Part shown: positions 36,540 through 47,041 of the stretch, in pieces
How positions within the stretch are numbered: the stretch's first letter is position 1
Layout: each line of letters opens with the position of its first letter
From: Apostichopus japonicus
Lineage: Eukaryota > Echinodermata > Holothuroidea > Aspidochirotida > Stichopodidae
DNA length: 64,000 nucleotides
NCBI RefSeq assembly: GCF_037975245.1
Contig: NC_092567.1
Span: 26,334,376-26,398,375, forward strand
Direction of reading: 5' to 3'
Notes under the pieces: model-generated
Databases searched by the model: none
What the model saw: only the letters and a program-made list of their open reading frames with translations
Told to the model about the DNA's origin: nothing
Made by a program: the position numbers and the translations under genes

Positions 36540-37410
36540 ATACAAGTGAATGATAAAGTCAAGGAAATAGAGACTATCTTTGACCCAAGATAACTTTGAC
36601 CTATGGAAAACAATAGAAATCAATTACTCTCCAAGGGCTACATATTAAAGCAGCATTTTGCGTCCTTTTCTATGATATTTCTCAACCTCACTGACTCCAC
36701 TATGTCATAACGACATACATAACTAGTTTATTTATATAAATCTTACTTCAAATGGTGGCATAAAATTCGAAAAAATTTGTAACTTTCAACTTTGTTTTTC
36801 TCCTAAATATTTTCCGTTGGGATCCAAATTAACCTCGCCCATAATATGAATATTCAAACACTACGAACGTGCTGCTTTAAAATGTAACAGTTAACCAACT
36901 TCTCTTCTTGAGATATGGCATTAGCACCAATGGCCGTAAGCATAACAATGGGATTATCTACCCACCGAGTGTTATCAACATTTGCCATGAAACAAACTTT
37001 CTCTTCTTGGGATATGAACTATTGTCCTCAAAATGACCTTCATGATTAACAAAATGTATTACCTACTCACCAAGGGCCACCTATATAGCAAGTTTGAAGT
37101 TCAACCAACTTTCACTTCTTGATATTGTTTATAAGGTTTCAAGAATTGAACATTTGTTGACCTAAAATGACCTTTTACCTCCATTAAAAACAATCTACTT
37201 ACCAAGTGCTATCTACATAGCAAGTTGGGATGTCCAACCAACTAACACTTCTTGAGATACTGTTTTTACACAGATTTCAAAAATTGACCTCAAATGACCT
37301 TTGAACTTGATGAAAAACAATAAGGAACAATAAAGACTACCTATATACCAAGTTTGAATTCAAGCAACTTTTTACTTCTTGAGATGTTGTGTGTACATAT
37401 ATCAAAAAAG
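36540..37410. repeat. Degenerate ~125-bp tandem array interrupted by a MITE
   Basis: Recurring modules ACCAACTTTCACTTCTTGAGATA, AAAATTGACCTAAAATGACC and TACCAAGTGCTATCTACATAG-like text, in the same order four to five times. The MITE at 36649-36876 splits the array. Non-coding. Confidence 0.7.
36649..36876. mobile_element. TTAA-target MITE, second copy, inverted relative to 16644-16910
   Basis: TTAA at 36645-36648 and 36877-36880. The left terminus is AGCAGCATTTTGCGT, and the right terminus has decayed to ACGAACGTGCTGCT. Internal blocks (CTCACTGACTCCACTATG, ATCTTACTTCAAATGGTGGC) are the inverse of those at 16800-16870. Confidence 0.85.
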
Positions 37411-39298
37411 AGTGCCGGATGGGTTTCAAGCAGTTGCATTACCAGTTGTCGAGGCTGTTGAACATCTACATTACCAACCATTGCCTAAGAAGAAAAGTGA
37501 AGAAAAAAGAGTATCATTTATTTTGCTTAAGTAATAATATCATTGCTTTGGATGATAGACAGCACTGATTGATTGTGTCGCTTTGGGTGTTTAATATACA
37601 TGTGATATAAGAAGATAGACATAAAATATATTGTTTGAACACTACACCAAGTACTACAAAGTGCTCTGTTTTTCAAAACTTGCTTTCAGACAAACAGTAT
37701 TTTGCTTCCAAAAAGGATTAGCAAATATAACCCTTTGATAATTGATGTCACTTGAAAATAACTATTTTCAGTATGACAATCTAGCCAGCTACTTATGTTG
37801 CTAGTATTCTTTAATTGAGCAAGCCATTCTGTTATTACACTGAGTTTAACTGCTTAAAGAATTCACAGCTGTTACTTTGCAGATCCCACAATTTTGCATA
37901 TTGAAACGTACCCTTACATTTCCCATTCACTCCTGTTGGCGTTCTTCTACCTGCCTCCTAGCTGCAGCTGCTGTTAGCCGGGTTGTCCCGTTGTCTGGTG
38001 TTACCCAGGAGCTAACCTCTCCGTCCTCTACTTCTGCCAGCCCTCCTTGGTGTTTCATCACCAGATGGTTGCTAAGAAGGTAGCAAAAGGTTTCAAATTA
38101 TAAACATGTCTTTGGATCCACTGCTAAAATGTATTGCTCTCATTTACTGGTGACATATGACTAGATGCTATTTATCACTTTCATGGAATGGTTGTACACT
38201 TTACTATGAAATTTATACAACAGCAGACATTGCATGTTGCCCTAGGTTTCAGTTTCCCGACCCGTTAGTTCCTCCCCTGAAAATGTTAGTTTCCTCTACT
38301 AAAAACGTTACTTTCCTCCCCTACATCAAGGTAGTAAAGTACCGCATTCAGGTTAGGAAACTAATATGCTTGTTGAATGAAACTTAAAAAAAGGGTTACT
38401 TACTACACTCACGCATAATCATAAAAATCGCCTAAATCATCAATTGCAATTACTACAGTTTTGCAAAGCACTTGCTACAAAGCACTACTTAAATCTCCAC
38501 ATGGCCTAGCCAGTATGCCTTATTGCATTCCCTTATGAGAAACGTTACTTTCATCTCCTGAAAAACGTTATTTTCTCCCATGTTGTGAGAGGAGGAAGCT
38601 AACGTTTTTCAAGAGATCCGGAAAAAAGGCCCCCATTGCGATACACTCATAGCTACATTGCTTTTAGTGCAAAATTCACAGCGTGTACATAACGTTATTC
38701 AGGCCTAACCAGTGTAAGTCACCACACACTAATAGGTCTGATTGTACTACAATAACTAGCCTATGTAACACCGAGTAGAGTGATACAATATCGTTCTAGA
38801 GAATGTTACGTACCGATCGAGTTCTTGCTGGTTCAATGACTTTCTCTCTTATGTATCCTTGCTACAAAGCTGGTTTTATTTTCGCGGAGCGACGAATTTT
38901 CTTGGGTTTTTAGGGCATCGTATGCAATGAGATATGCCGTAAGTGTCCCTTCGCGCAATACGTACATCTCCTCAGCTGATTCTTGTTTACTGTTTACCTT
39001 GCTATTCAAAGTACCTTTTCCGTTATACATATTCACGAGGTTCCTTTATGTGGGAGGAGTCTATCGAAGTCAAAGATTCAAAATACGAAAACCAGAAAAT
39101 GTCATATTTTTGCACTTTTCGGGAATAGTTTGAGTTGAAACTTTACAGTTAGCTTAGTTTACGTCATTGGTATAGTATCGGATATAGTATATAGTATTGG
39201 AAAATCTCGAGAATCAACGCAAAATGCTGCTTTTATCTTAACAAATTTGCTTCATTCGAAATAGCTTTGAGTTTGACCCACAGAAATTCACTAAGAGT
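37411..39298. other. Region without a supported gene
   Basis: Recurring CCTCCCCTGAAAAACGTTACTTTC-like modules at 38260-38330 and 38540-38600 also occur at 35125-35500, a diffuse local repeat. A 67-codon minus-strand frame at 38833-39036 has ordinary composition but no splice or homology support. Confidence 0.35.
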
Positions 39299-39567
39299 CA
39301 GAGGCGTAGCCAGGATTTGCAAAGTTGTATACGTTAGACTATCTGAGCGGAGCGCCACCATCAGTTGGCGCGGAGCGTACAAGAAAATTTTTGGTTTTAC
39401 AAACCCCTCAGATGGCCGGAAAAAGGCCCTTCCCGAGTGTTCATTCTGGTTCCCTGGCCTCTTGCTAACTTGAGACACCTCAATTTTTATGTAGAAAATG
39501 GGCACATTTTTAACTTGGGGAAAAGTGGGGGCACGTGCCCCCTGTGCCCCCGGTTCCGCCGCCCTTG
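39299..39567. mobile_element. hAT-like MITE
   Basis: Starts CAGAGGCGTAGCCAGG and ends GGTTCCGCCGCCCTTG, with G/C-rich filler and the GGAGCGCCACCATCAG-TTGGCGCGGAGCG module near 39350. Flanking 8-mers do not match. Confidence 0.55.
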
Positions 39568-39991
39568 CCGCCCATGCCAGTGAGAAGTGGTGACTGGGTG
39601 AAGAAAAAGCCATGCCGTTTGAAAACATGGGAAGAAAAAGTGAAAGTAGCGAAACCTAAGGTAAACGCGCGATAACGAAGTGATTATTTTCCAGGTTAAT
39701 TGAGACTGTATCAAACGCGAGCTTAGGACAAACATATTCGAAGGTAATGAATGGCATTAGTAATGGCATTACTAATCCCGATATGTCGTCTTTGAGGTGT
39801 GTGGAAAATCCGCAACGACCATCAAAGAGCAATTGAATATTTAGTCTACTTTTCGATTTCGAAAACGCTTTTTTTTTAAATTATGACAAAATTTTATGAC
39901 ACCTTTGATTTTTTTGGGGGGGGGGGGCTGTGCCCCGGGCCCCAATGGGCACGACGCCACTGACCCCAGGGCCTCAGATATAGGCCCATTG

Positions 39992-40353
39992 CAGGGGTGG
40001 GCAACCTTTTGAATGAATGGGCCAGATTTTAGGAGTGAAAGATTGACAGGGCCGCACCTAACCAACGGCCTGCTGCTGATTTCAAACCTTTGATTCCGAG
40101 GACGTTCAAGCAATAGGTGTGTGTACTTAATCTGTATTCACAAAACCATAATGTCAATACAGTCCTGTTGATAGTTAATGGTGATAATAGACCAACCTGA
40201 CATCATCATAGGTGCAGATAAATTCTAAGCAGCTAGCTCGTTTTTGGTGATGATGCAAAATAGATTGATTTTTTTCTTTTCCTTGAGACATCTCACGGGC
40301 CGCAAAAAAAATCACTGGCGGGCCGCATGTGGCCCGCAGGTTGCCCACCCCTG
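39992..40353. mobile_element. hAT MITE with CAGGGGTGGGCAACCT termini
   Basis: The left end CAGGGGTGGGCAACCT is mirrored by AGGTTGCCCACCCCTG on the right. This CAGGGGTGGGCAA terminus is widespread in animal hAT elements. Repeated GGGCC...GCCGCA sequence lies just inside both ends. No clear TSD. Non-coding. Confidence 0.85.
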
Positions 40354-40861
40354 GTCTATAGGAACGATGTCCCAAAATTTCCCCGGACATATAGGCGAAG
40401 GAAGCTATCCGCCGCGACTGCATGTGAGTTTCTCGACTTTCTGTCCTGGGAGTCATACCACAAAATGGTGCATTTCCTCATACGCCATTATTAATAATTT
40501 AAATAACTAACTAATAAGGCACAGCCCATATCCGAGTTCGTATAGCGAGCTTAGTGCAAATTTGGCGCCAGCATGTTAAACCAGGTTGCTAGGTCTACGA
40601 GAATACATTTACATGAAATTTGAAAACAAGGATAGCAAGACAAACCACTTTTATTATGTTTTCAGGACCTCACACATGCGCATGTATCGTCAGACTTAGA
40701 ATAGGTCCCATGTGAGTGGTGGCTAAAGTGATGAAGGCATGAAAATAAATCAGTGGTTGTTCGTTGGAGTCCTCAAGCAAGTTACCTCGGTTGCTAGGTG
40801 GATTTGCATCTGGTTATCGGGTGAATTCTGGTCGGAGCGTACTATGTAACAACCATGTACC

Positions 40862-41746
40862 CAGGGACGTAGCTAAGGCCTGATGATTGGGGGGGGGGGG
40901 GTGTAGTGGCTGAAAATCGGTTTTGAAGCCAGAAAATTCCAACTGCTGCTTTGTACCCCCCACCCTCCCGCCACTCGTCAACGACACGGTCAGTGTCAGT
41001 CAGAAAACCCAATCTTTCGCGACTGCACTTCTGTTACGAACTTGTTGCGATACATTTGTACCCACTGGCACTCATTTCAAAAACTTATTGGCCCCCCCCC
41101 ACCCCAACCAAATATTTTTTGTGAAATTCGGGCAATATGCTGATAGCTTTTTTGATAATTTTCGATGTGTTTTTCAGTGGTTATACTGATATTATTATTA
41201 CCCAACAATTATCACCAATACGGAAGGGTAATAAGACGGAAAATGATTGTATGCTATTTGCATGCGAAGTAAAAACCGATGCATGCCTGTATGATATGCA
41301 CATGGTCATGCGTGATGCGCGCGTAGCGCGCGAAAAATTTTGGTTATATTTTTCGGGAAAGTCGTTACAACCCCCCTCCCCCCCCCCCAAAAAAAAAACA
41401 AAAACAAATTGGGCTCCTACGCCTATGACGGTAGTTCTATTAGGCATTTTTTTGTAGTATTCAAAATCATAAAAAGTTTTGTACGGTGGAGTATAAGAAT
41501 CGCGAGAAACAATTTCCCAAAGTGGCAAGGAAAACGTGGTAAATATGACAGGTTAAAGGTCAATTTTGACCGAAATTTTTAAATTTTTTTTAGGTCATGC
41601 ACAATCACAGGGATACATGAAATGGCCTAGATAAACTAAAGTGCGACAGTCGGAAATTCCGACTGTCGCACTCCAATTTTCCAACTAGCGTCAGTTTTAC
41701 CATGGCTTGGGGTGAGACACACCCGCACCCCCTCTAACGACGTCCC
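40862..41746. mobile_element. hAT-like composite, CAGGGACGT termini
   Basis: The left end is CAGGGACGTAGCTAAGG, and the right end inverted is CAGGGACGTCGTTAGAGG. Inside are a fragment of the CATAGGCG family (about 41080-41426) and a perfect 33-bp inverted repeat at 41640-41672. Flanks give no clean TSD. Confidence 0.6.
41080..41426. mobile_element. CATAGGCGTAGGAG-family fragment
   Basis: Shares AAATTCGGGCAATATGCTGA, the GGAAGGGTAATAA block, the GATGCATGCCT block and a GCGCGC palindrome with 3930-4331, ending in GGGCTCCTACGCCTATG. The left terminus is missing. Confidence 0.7.
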
Positions 41747-42075
41747 TGCGCGGTGAATATGGAACACGATCACATAGTCAGCCTCTGTTGAGTCATGGTG
41801 CTTGGTAGCCTTGTCTTCAAACGCCTCAAAGCACTAAAAGATCTCTCGGCTTCCTTCGAACTGGCGGAGGAGACGAGGAGCAACCGCTAGAGAGCTTCGA
41901 CTTCCCCAAACATAGCCCGTACCACTGGATTCATCAACTTGAATATTTGTCTATACCCTTCAACCGACGACGAATGGAACTGGCCTCGAAATAAAGGCAG
42001 ACTAAGCTTAAGATTGTTGGAGAGCTCAGGGTACCAACTCACGAGATCTGGGTGGAATTCTCCATTCAGCAACAT
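41747..42075 (-). pseudogene. hAT transposase C-terminal dimerisation region, broken
   Basis: On the minus strand a 62-codon frame (41887-42075) runs to a stop in place of an expected residue. Beyond it the reading continues as AERSFSALRRLKTRLPSTMT and QQRLT at about 41855-41780. The SFSALRRLKT...MTQQRL block is diagnostic of the hAT dimerisation domain (TTF/ZMYM-type transposases). Premature stops make it non-functional. It could be a source family for the nearby hAT-like MITEs, but that link is not shown. Confidence 0.85.
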
Positions 42076-42934
42076 TGAGTGATATTTGGGGATATGAATC
42101 CTAAGATGTGTAAACCCTCACCAAATAGAGCCACGACACTACTCTTTTTCCAAATGTTTGGGGGGGGGGGGACATTTGATATTGTTTCCCCCATCCATCG
42201 AAATGTGGGGGGACGTGTCCCCCCGTCCCCCCTGGATTGACGCCCATGAATATGCCTGATGCCTATATGAACCCTTGACCTCATTAGTAGTTCCTAAGCT
42301 GCTGTGAACCACTGATTGGCCCCTTGTGGATTTCTCTTATAGTGCCTCACAGCCTATATCAGGTCTTGACTTATGTCAATCTTCATGGACTATTGTTCAC
42401 TCTAGTTTTTATAAAAAAAAAACAAAAATAAATCATAAACTGTAATATAATATATGCCTTTAGATGTTATCAAAGTCAGTGAAAAGGAAGCAGCAACTGG
42501 GCAATTTAACATATTTGTCAAGATGTAACGAAGCTCGTATAACTCGACAAAATAATATAGAAATGAAAAATTGAGTTTTACTTATACACCAAATCTACAA
42601 CTCGCATCTCCCTTCAGAACCAACTCGATATATGCCGTCTTTGTGTATGCGTTGCTGTTGCTTCTAGAAGTAACATCAAATGAACAAAAACTGGTACCAT
42701 GAAACAAATGATGCACTGGACGAAGCGGCCATTATTATTTGTTAGTACTATTATTGTTATTATTATTATAATTATGATTAATCTGCATCCGAAAATTATA
42801 TTTCGTTTAGACAAAGCTCATAATGTAAATATTTGCAGTGAATAAATTTAAGTAAATAATTCTACATTCATGTTGACAATTGAGTTCAATTAAAGAGAAG
42901 GAAACTGCACGAAATGACGTAATATGAACTGAAA
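42076..42934. other. Gene-free spacer with hAT-like terminus
   Basis: A C-rich stretch followed by GGATTGACGCCCATG at 42231-42246 resembles the inverse of the CAGGGGCGTCAATCC terminus. No coding exon supported. Confidence 0.4.
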
Positions 42935-43181
<247 letters not shown>

Positions 43182-43189
43182 GTATTTTA

Positions 43190-43830
43190 ATGCAATTCGG
43201 GCTAGCTCTATCTCTCAGCATATCTATAAAATGTATTTACATCGTTTACCAAAAGTTCCGACTGCAAGAGAGAAATGGAGTTGCTCCTTTAAAGATCTGA
43301 CCAAAAAGACTGGGGCAGGTTTTTTTAATTTTCCATACTACACTGTATTAGATGCACAGCTCCAATACTTTCAGTTTAAATTTTTACACCGTATAATTGC
43401 AACAAATAATCTATTAGCGTTGATGGGTATAAATGATACAGAGGTTTGTTCCTTCTGTAACAGAGAAACTGAGAATATCGAGCATCTTTTTTGGGACTGT
43501 AATTTTACTGGGTCTTTCATATTAGACGTAGAAATCGGTTTTTAAGGCAACAGTTCTTCTTTTCAAAACGAAATATTTTTTTTCGGGTACGGGAATGGAT
43601 ATAGTCACCCATATAATTTTCTTATAATACACATGAAGTATTATATTTATGATTGTAAGCGAAATAAGAACTTACCAAATATTTGCGATTTTTTCTATAA
43701 ATTTAAGTTTGCAATTTATGTTGAACGTTATATCCATTCAAAATCAAGTAAGTGTAAAAAAGATAAAGTAAGTTATATTCAATTACAACATGCATTTTCT
43801 GAATGCCCAGAGTTGTTCCGTTCTTGAAAT
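43190..43830 (+). pseudogene. L1/Tx1-type non-LTR retrotransposon ORF2 C-terminus
   Basis: A 104-codon frame (43231-43545) reads FKFLHRIIATNNLLALMGI and then CSFCNRETENIEHLFWDC. This is the CxxC...HxxxxC zinc-binding block near the end of Tx1/L1-type ORF2 proteins. A second frame (43633-43827) reads IYDCKRNKNLPNICDFFYKF, the conserved segment that follows it. A stop and frame change between them, and no RT domain upstream, show a 5'-truncated dead copy. AT-rich 3' flank. Confidence 0.85.
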
Positions 43831-43929
43831 TTCATTAAAACATCTTCTATGCAAGAATTGAAAAAGGTGATTATAATTATAACAATATGTATATGCTATT
43901 TTGTTTTAAAAGAAAATATGCTGAATAAA

Positions 43930-44545
43930 TGAAGGGAAAAATAATAATAATATTAAATATAATAATAATAATAATAAAAATAATAATAATGATAATAATA
44001 ATAGTAATGATAATAATAACAATGATAATGATGGTAATGATAATAATGATGATAATGATGATAATGATGATGATGGTGATGATGGTGATGATGGTGATAA
44101 TGGTGATAATGATTAAAATGATGATAATGATGATAATGATGATAATGATGATAATGATGATTATGATGATTATGATGATAATGATGATAATGATGATTAT
44201 GATGATTATGATGATAATGATGATAATGATGGTAATGATAATAATGATGATAATGATGATAATGATGATGATGGTGATGATGGTGATGATGGTGATAATG
44301 GTGATAATGATTAAAATGATGATAATGATGATAATGATGATAATGATGATAATGATGATAATGATGATTATGATGATTATGATGATAATGATGATAATGA
44401 TGATAATGATGATAATGATGATTATGATGATTATGATGATAATGATGATAATGATGATAATGATGATAATGATAATAATGATGATAATAATGACAATGAT
44501 GATAAAAAGAAGTAAACATAAGTGAGAAAATAATAATAATAATAA
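43930..44545. repeat. GAT/AAT-rich microsatellite with internal ~200-bp duplication
   Basis: Over 600 bp of GATGATAATGAT-type triplets. The variant block ATGATGGTGATGATGGTGAT...GATTAAAATG occurs at about 44065-44125 and again at about 44265-44320, showing a block duplication of about 200 bp. Long Met/Ile and His/Tyr frames on the two strands are triplet-repeat artefacts. Confidence 0.95.
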
Positions 44546-44970
44546 CCCACCACATCCTCAGCTTCACCCACGCATAGAAGGAAATGCGTAAACAGGTAAT
44601 TAGGCTCTATATTGGGTGACTATGCTTAACACTATTATATGTTATTTTAATTTGACTATTGAGAGGAGAGGAGAGGAGGAGAGAGGAGAGCGGAGGAGAG
44701 GAGAGGTCAGGGGAGCTCGGTATTCGCATTCCGGACGTATTTGATTGATCAATGAATATGAAAGAGGTATCAATTTAGGGGACAAATATGACAGTAATTA
44801 ATAGCGGGGTAACACCCAACAGCTTCGTCGCTGCCAGACAAGCCCCACCCCCCCCCCCGCCCTTGCATTGACGAAAACTCACTTTACATATTACTGTAGG
44901 TGTTACAGTAACTACATAAATTAAAGAAATGGTTGGTTTTTGTCAGTTCAATTGTGAGTATTAAGCTATA
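44546..44970. other. Spacer with GAGAGGA-rich tract
   Basis: A purine tract of GAGAGGAGAGGA-type repeats lies at about 44661-44706. No coding exon. Confidence 0.5.
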
Positions 44971-46011
44971 TTACTTAACAGTGTGTCGGCAACATTCAAA
45001 GGGATAAAATGAAAAAACCCAAAATCCTATTATGTTCCCCACCATACCACCAAGCATTCCAAACAAAATCTCAATCCATGTGCTCTTTGCTGCAGGCCAT
45101 ATTTTTTCTCCCTGTATGCAATCCAGCACCGGAACACTGAAAAGAATAGCACATAACACCAACATTACAGATTGTGCGGTAGCTTTTAGTGCAGCAGAGC
45201 GCAAAGCATGTTTCTTGACAATGAAATCAGTTTGTTTGGAATCATGACAACACATCATACTTATTACCACAATCAAATATATCAACTCAGAAATGACCAG
45301 ACACAACATGCCGACCCAATGATTATTGCTATCGCCAGCAGATTCTATCCCTTCCGAGATAGACATTACAATTGTCACGTGTAAAAATATTGCCACAATC
45401 TTACGGATCCAGGCTTGCACTGAAACTTTAAATTGGAACACTTGATTGGAGCGATGCAATCCGGTCTTACAGAAAGATGCAAAATGCTCACAATTATCGG
45501 AAAGTGGACAATATCCATAATTTCCTAGGCGCGCTTTAGCTCTCATCAAAACCAACTCGGGTGGATTTTGATTCTCAACTTCCTCGGGATAATAAGCCTT
45601 GTACATCGGACTCCAACAGCAGTTTCCACGCAGATCCCATTCCTTTCTTGTTCCTCTGGCAATGCTACTACATGACTGAACGTCAGATGACCACTCTATC
45701 ACCTTAATAGAATCATATTTGACTTCCTCAACGATGGCATGGTGCCAGTATCCCAGAAATGGTCTCAACCATGCCACGTGATCTCCTGGTTTCAATCCTA
45801 CAGCCGTTTTGTTTATATTCTTCCACTGAATATAGCTACCAGTATCCGAAACCTGCATACACCAGAAGGACGGTACGATGTGGTGTGCAACATGTTTATA
45901 TTCATCGGTGGCTAGTTGATTCTTGTTCATGGAATTTGAAAGCCATTCTTCCTTGCAGTGGAGACAGTAATATCCCTTAACGTTTAATCCTTCTGCGGGA
46001 AAATGAGTCAT
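44971..46011 (-). CDS. LRAT-domain (NlpC/P60-fold) membrane protein, single exon, 346 aa
   Basis: LRAT-family proteins are thiol acyltransferases or phospholipases that pass an acyl group through a catalytic cysteine. The domain spans ~75-185. GDHVAWLRPFLGYWHHAIVE carries the catalytic-type His (H91) and SDNCEHFASFCKTG the catalytic-type Cys (C174 in the NCEHF motif). An N-terminal YYCLHCKEEW is CxxC-like. The C-terminal half has four hydrophobic segments (~203-219, 232-254, 279-300, 312-335). Classical LRAT and HRASLS/PLAAT proteins have one or two membrane helices, so this layout is unusual. An in-frame TAA lies four codons upstream of the ATG, so the start is well placed. The gene has no introns, unlike its neighbours, so it may be retrocopied or simply intronless. 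Substrate unknown. Confidence 0.88.
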   Translation of the reverse strand: MTHFPAEGLNVKGYYCLHCKEEWLSNSMNKNQLATDEYKHVAHHIVPSFWCMQVSDTGSYIQWKNINKTAVGLKPGDHVAWLRPFLGYWHHAIVEEVKYDSIKVIEWSSDVQSCSSIARGTRKEWDLRGNCCWSPMYKAYYPEEVENQNPPELVLMRAKARLGNYGYCPLSDNCEHFASFCKTGLHRSNQVFQFKVSVQAWIRKIVAIFLHVTIVMSISEGIESAGDSNNHWVGMLCLVISELIYLIVVISMMCCHDSKQTDFIVKKHALRSAALKATAQSVMLVLCAILFSVPVLDCIQGEKIWPAAKSTWIEILFGMLGGMVGNIIGFWVFSFYPFECCRHTVK

Positions 46012-46435
46012 TTCATTTATTTACGGTCAAATATGTTCCTTCAATTATGCTTAGTTTTGAATATTTTGCTAACATCAGCTATATCACACCATTTAGGTGT
46101 CCCGAACACCTGACAGTATCTTTCAAAAATGCTCACCGTACACAATGATTCCTAAATAGATATGCACTAAATTAGCTACCGAAGTAAAATGTCGGCTTCA
46201 TTGTAGACATGTTTTCAATATAAGTATAAGATAACCCTAATTCGGTATGATTTGACAAGATGGATAAGCAGCTAAATATCCGAAAACTCAACATGTCAAC
46301 ACATCCGAAACTCAACATGCCGTCTTATTGTAACACATCGTAAAACTCAACATGCCAAGTTATTTTAACACAGTAACGATACATATTGCATGCCCCGCCT
46401 GGACCTCCGTATTCAACAGATAGCGGACTTTGTTT
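46012..46435. other. Upstream flank of the LRAT-domain gene
   Basis: No coding exon. Three short AAACTCAACATG repeats with CATCCGAAA/CATCGTAAA spacers occur at about 46285-46350. Promoter elements are not identifiable. Confidence 0.4.
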
Positions 46436-46591
46436 AGAAAAAAATCCCTTTAGATAGAGTCTGGGCACGAAATCCACATAACTTGATCCACTATTAACCC
46501 CAAACCCGTTGCATAGAGACTGTAACCATGTGAACATGACAATGTTACGTAAAGTGAGTATCACGAGTCTATTGGACAGGGAATACATACT
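46436..46591 (-). mobile_element. SINE copy related to the U2-headed SINE
   Basis: Minus-strand order matches 10681-10901: AGTATGTATTCCCTGTCC, CTCGTGATACTC, CATGGTTACAGTCTCTATGC, GGGTTTGGGGTTAATAGTGG, ATTTCGTGCCCAGACTC, then a T-rich tail. It retains the AGTATGTRTTCCC block, but its 5' end is interrupted by the CATGGGCGTAGGAG-type element at 46592, so whether it had a U2 head is unknown. Confidence 0.7.
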
Positions 46592-47041
46592 CATGGGCGT
46601 AGGAGCCCAACTAGATAAGGGCTGTAACGATCTGCCCGAAAAAAAGTTACCAATATGGAAAAGTGAACTGGTGAGATCCCCCTCACCTTTGAGCATTTTT
46701 TTAAAAACAAATTAAGGGTACTTAGATGAATAATGGTGTAATCATTTGAAGTAAATTCATATCGAAGAAATTTCACTTTATAGACTAGTCTGCCAACATA
46801 TTTCTGTATAAAAGTGCCACCAGATTAGTCTGGCGAGATTAGAACGTTAGACTAATTACATGAGGCTGAGTTCTATAAGGAACTACTGACTCTCATCAAA
46901 CATGATTATTGCTGCTTATTTTGTTGTTGTTGCTGTGCCCGAAACAACATCAACATATTGCACGAATTTTTACGGTCACTATCTTGTTGTTGGCTGCAGC
47001 CCCCCCCCCCCAAACCCTCTCCTCCCCCTCCTACGTCTATG
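46592..47041. mobile_element. CATAGGCGTAGGAG-family partial element(s)
   Basis: The left end CATGGGCGTAGGAGCCC with GGGCTGTAACGATCTGCCCG and the right end CTGCAGCCCCCC...CCTCCTACGTCTATG match family termini. The middle is unrelated, and the two ends may or may not belong to one insertion. Confidence 0.55.

Larger units (their letters stand above)
34024..39235. mobile_element. Possible 5.2-kb segment bounded by TTAA-type MITE ends
   Basis: The left end is TTAA then AGCAGCATTTTGCGTTTG, with ~100 bp of further similarity to the MITE at 16644. The right end is ACGCAAAATGCTGCT followed by TTTA instead of TTAA. Orphan gene 1 lies inside. It could be a large autonomous element or host DNA between two separate MITE fragments. 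The imperfect right target site and the short right-end similarity favour caution. Confidence 0.3.

Noticed and set aside
38833-39036. 67-codon minus-strand frame
   Set aside because: Ordinary composition, but no homology, no clear splice partner and an in-frame stop. Not enough to call a gene.
43929-44567. Long Met/Ile-rich (+) and His/Tyr-rich (-) frames
   Set aside because: Pure GAT/AAT triplet-repeat translation with no start context, splice sites or non-repetitive sequence.
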